DNA of 37,016 bases. It comes from CAZBWS01 sp964495705 (lineage in GTDB: Bacteria > Pseudomonadota > Gammaproteobacteria > HTCC5015). Under the pieces are notes generated by a model. It worked only from the letters and a program-made list of their open reading frames with translations, did not search any database and was not told the DNA's origin. Positions 35,410 through 37,016 of this stretch are shown here, one piece after another. The stretch lies in NCBI GenBank assembly GCA_964495705.1, contig CAZBWS010000014.1, positions 1-37,016 on the forward strand. Reading direction: 5' to 3'. Numbering within the stretch: position 1 is the first letter of the stretch; each line of letters starts with the position of its first letter. A program made the position numbers and the translations under genes.

Positions 35410-36543
35410 ATGCTAACTATCTTTAATTTTGAAATATCCGGAGTCGGAAAAGACTTAGCCAACGCAGTTAAGAATGCTGATGGAGGATCTGCAATAATAC
35501 TAGTATGCATCTCCACCGCTGTGCTCGCCGTGTTTCTGGCTATCAAGCACGTAAAAAAACACAAGAATGCTAAATTCGGCGCACCTAGCGATTTATTAAA
35601 AAAGGCAGTCTGTTTCAATCAAGGCAAGGTCGCCGAATATGAATATCTTTGCAGCATGTTCCATAAGGCTCTACGTATAGAGCTAGAAAAGTCCCCTCCA
35701 GCTCCAAAGAGAATCGCAATGAAACTAGCGGCCCTTGAAACATTTTCCACAAGGACTTTGAGGAAAATTTGCTATGAAAATTTCAAATTCCTGCATGAAT
35801 ATTTTGATGATCGCCACCAAGAACCCCCTAGAATCTGCCTCAAAAGCAATCGTTCACCAGACGATTTCAGGCCAAACAGTGAAAAAAGAATTTTCACTTT
35901 AGCTCGATGTGACGCCAGCCTAAAAGACCCCGGCGGGCATGGCTGCGCTACAAATGAAAATACTGGATTTGATGCTATTTCCCAGTATGGTCGATTCTAT
36001 ATTGAACAAAATATACCGAAAGCCGCAAAGTCGAATCCGCCATATGTGAACCCAAGACTAATCACAGGAGCGGCAAATAACTACAAAACGGCCTGGCGTT
36101 ACCGTATATCTAACTACTTCCGAGCCCGTTTCAATAAAAAATACGCTCACGATGAGAACTGGCAAAACTGCTGGGAAATGCCTACAACGCAGCCAGCTCA
36201 CCGAAAAGCCTACAAGTCCACCATTATTATTCCCCTAACTTTCTGGAATAATACTGACCTTGAAGACTCATTTTTAACCGGCGTAGGCCTATTTGATGAA
36301 GACGACCTTAATGGCGATAAAGCTTGAGCCATTCTAGGGTATTTGTGCCTTGACCACGTCGAGGCCGACTATTTTAATCAAGCTATGGATCCCGATATTG
36401 GGTACATTTTTGCTGACCTGCTAAGCTTGTATCTAGTTAGCCTTATGAATTACACTGCTACTTCAAGAACCTATGAGGAAGCAATTGCATTTTTAGCCCA
36501 AGTCGAACAAAGTTCAGAAACTGAGGTCACAGAACATGCATAA
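35410..36543 (+). pseudogene. Membrane-anchored protein with GAF-like end, interrupted by one in-frame TGA
   Basis: The frame from ATG 35410 (GAAGG upstream) runs 305 codons to TGA at 36325-36327, then stays open in the same frame for another 71 codons to TAA 36541-36543. The joined 376 residues include one membrane helix (about 27-45), a charged helical part (50-130), a middle part with a basic stretch (WRYRISNYFRARFNKKYAHD) and an end that looks like a GAF-type fold: STIIIPLTFWNNTDL, then after the TGA AILGYLCLDHVEADYF and IGYIFADLLSLYLVSLMNY. The TGA falls between strands of this fold. I see no start codon with a ribosome site after the stop. I do not recognise a named family. It is probably a recently broken gene, though recoding or sequencing error are possible. 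Confidence 0.72.
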
Positions 36544-36727
36544 TCGAAAAAAGGTTATAATAAATATTATGGACAATGACGAGAACACAAGCGAAAACAA
36601 CTATCTAATCACAATGAGCATAGGTGTGGCTAATCGCTTTTCTCAATATGATGGTGAGATGTCTGACGAAACAGATGGCCTAACCATCAACGAAAGCCAG
36701 GTTTTAGAAGAAGCTGCTGCGGTCTAA
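36536..36727 (+). CDS. Small hypothetical protein coupled to the interrupted gene
   Basis: This 63-residue acidic, soluble protein starts at ATG 36536, overlapping the end of the preceding frame by eight bases, with GAGG nine bases before it. An in-frame ATG at 36569 would give 52 residues (MDNDENTSENN). The middle ITMSIGVANRFSQYDG and the acidic end show no known motif. The overlap and ribosome site suggest it was translated with the upstream gene as its partner. Confidence 0.55.
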   Translation: MHNRKKVIINIMDNDENTSENNYLITMSIGVANRFSQYDGEMSDETDGLTINESQVLEEAAAV

Positions 36728-36834
36728 ATTTAACCGGATTCCTGATGAACCCTGCATTGCCAACAAAAGAACAAGAACACTTCTGCGCCTTTACATCTTT
36801 TCGGCTGCTTGTGGCAACAAACAGAGAGCGGGCT

Positions 36835-37016
36835 CTATCTCCGCTCCACCAACTTGACCCCACCGGCTGGCGACACGCCTAATGCACGGCAGTACTGAAT
36901 ATATTCAACAACATCCAGCCTACGATTGTGGAATTGCATCCAAAACTACTCTACATTCTGGACCTGCTCCCGCATCTGCTCAATCAAAACCTTAAGGTCC
37001 ACCGAACACTGCGTCG
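36835..37016 (-). pseudogene. Decayed end of an XRE-type helix-turn-helix regulator
   Basis: On the minus strand one frame reads inward from the right edge as CSVDLKVLIEQMREQVQNVE. It has a stop (TAG, 36946-36948), then continues FWMQFHNRRLDVVEYIQYCRALGVSPAG and ends VKLVERR before TAG 36835-36837. The part RRLDVVEYIQYCRALGVSP strongly resembles the last helices of small XRE repressors (usual form: GERRLDVVEFxxYCRALGVDP). The helix-turn-helix before it is not readable in any frame. It therefore looks like a mutated fragment. It is cut by the window edge. Confidence 0.45.

Noticed and set aside
36325..36327. UGA as selenocysteine
   Set aside because: No stem-loop with selenocysteine-insertion features is apparent just after the codon, and the context is not of a redox protein. 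A point mutation is simpler.

Overview
The window reads as chromosomal DNA of a gammaproteobacterium of the Pseudomonas/Cellvibrio type, probably a marine Cellvibrionales-like organism. This rests on gene order and on protein-level resemblance that I recognise by eye; no search was run. The order chpA-pilJ-pilI-pilH-pilG / gshB-tonB-yqgE-ruvX-pyrR-pyrB-pyrC' / pilU-pilT / yggS-proC-yggT-metX-metW is close to the classic Pseudomonas aeruginosa arrangement, with moderate GC and dense packing.

Region by region: (1) 1-5818, minus strand, is the Pil-Chp chemosensory operon for twitching motility (pilG, pilH, pilI, pilJ, then chpA, which runs off the left edge). (2) 6005-11436, plus strand, carries glutathione synthetase, a TonB-type protein, yqgE, ruvX and the pyrimidine genes pyrR-pyrB-pyrC', where the dihydroorotase homologue has lost its metal ligands. 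(3) 11488-14896, minus strand, holds three consecutive retraction-ATPase genes, pilT, pilU and a second pilU-like gene. (4) 14989-19463, plus strand, is housekeeping: yggS, proC, yggT, metX, metW and a DUF4426 protein. (5) 19465-21469, minus strand, holds a membrane diguanylate cyclase, a TerB-like protein and an HspQ-like protein. (6) 21562-27264 holds a secreted subtilase with a GlyGly-CTERM-like tail, a FecR-domain protein, and a 972-residue fusion of a periplasmic binding-protein-like receptor to an MscS channel. (7) 27446-31027, minus strand, is tRNA-Phe, yggX, mutY and an AsmA-family gene. (8) 31131-32642, plus strand, is a DUF2333 gene and a lipoprotein. (9) 32791-35202, minus strand, holds a DUF938 methyltransferase, an alkyltransferase-like protein, an aquaporin, a small conserved protein and a SpoU-type RNA methyltransferase. 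(10) 35410-37016 has an accessory character: a membrane-anchored gene interrupted by one in-frame TGA, a coupled small ORF, and the decayed end of an XRE regulator.

How the genes work together: regions 1 and 3 together form a type IV pilus motility module. A chemosensory array signals through PilG and PilH to pilus motors, and PilT with the two PilU-like ATPases power retraction. Region 2 feeds pyrimidine and thiol metabolism. In region 4, metX and metW form the methionine entry step.

The least expected items are the receptor-MscS fusion at 24346-27264, which looks like a ligand-gated osmotic or ion channel, the third PilT/PilU-family gene, and the broken GAF-like membrane gene at the right end.
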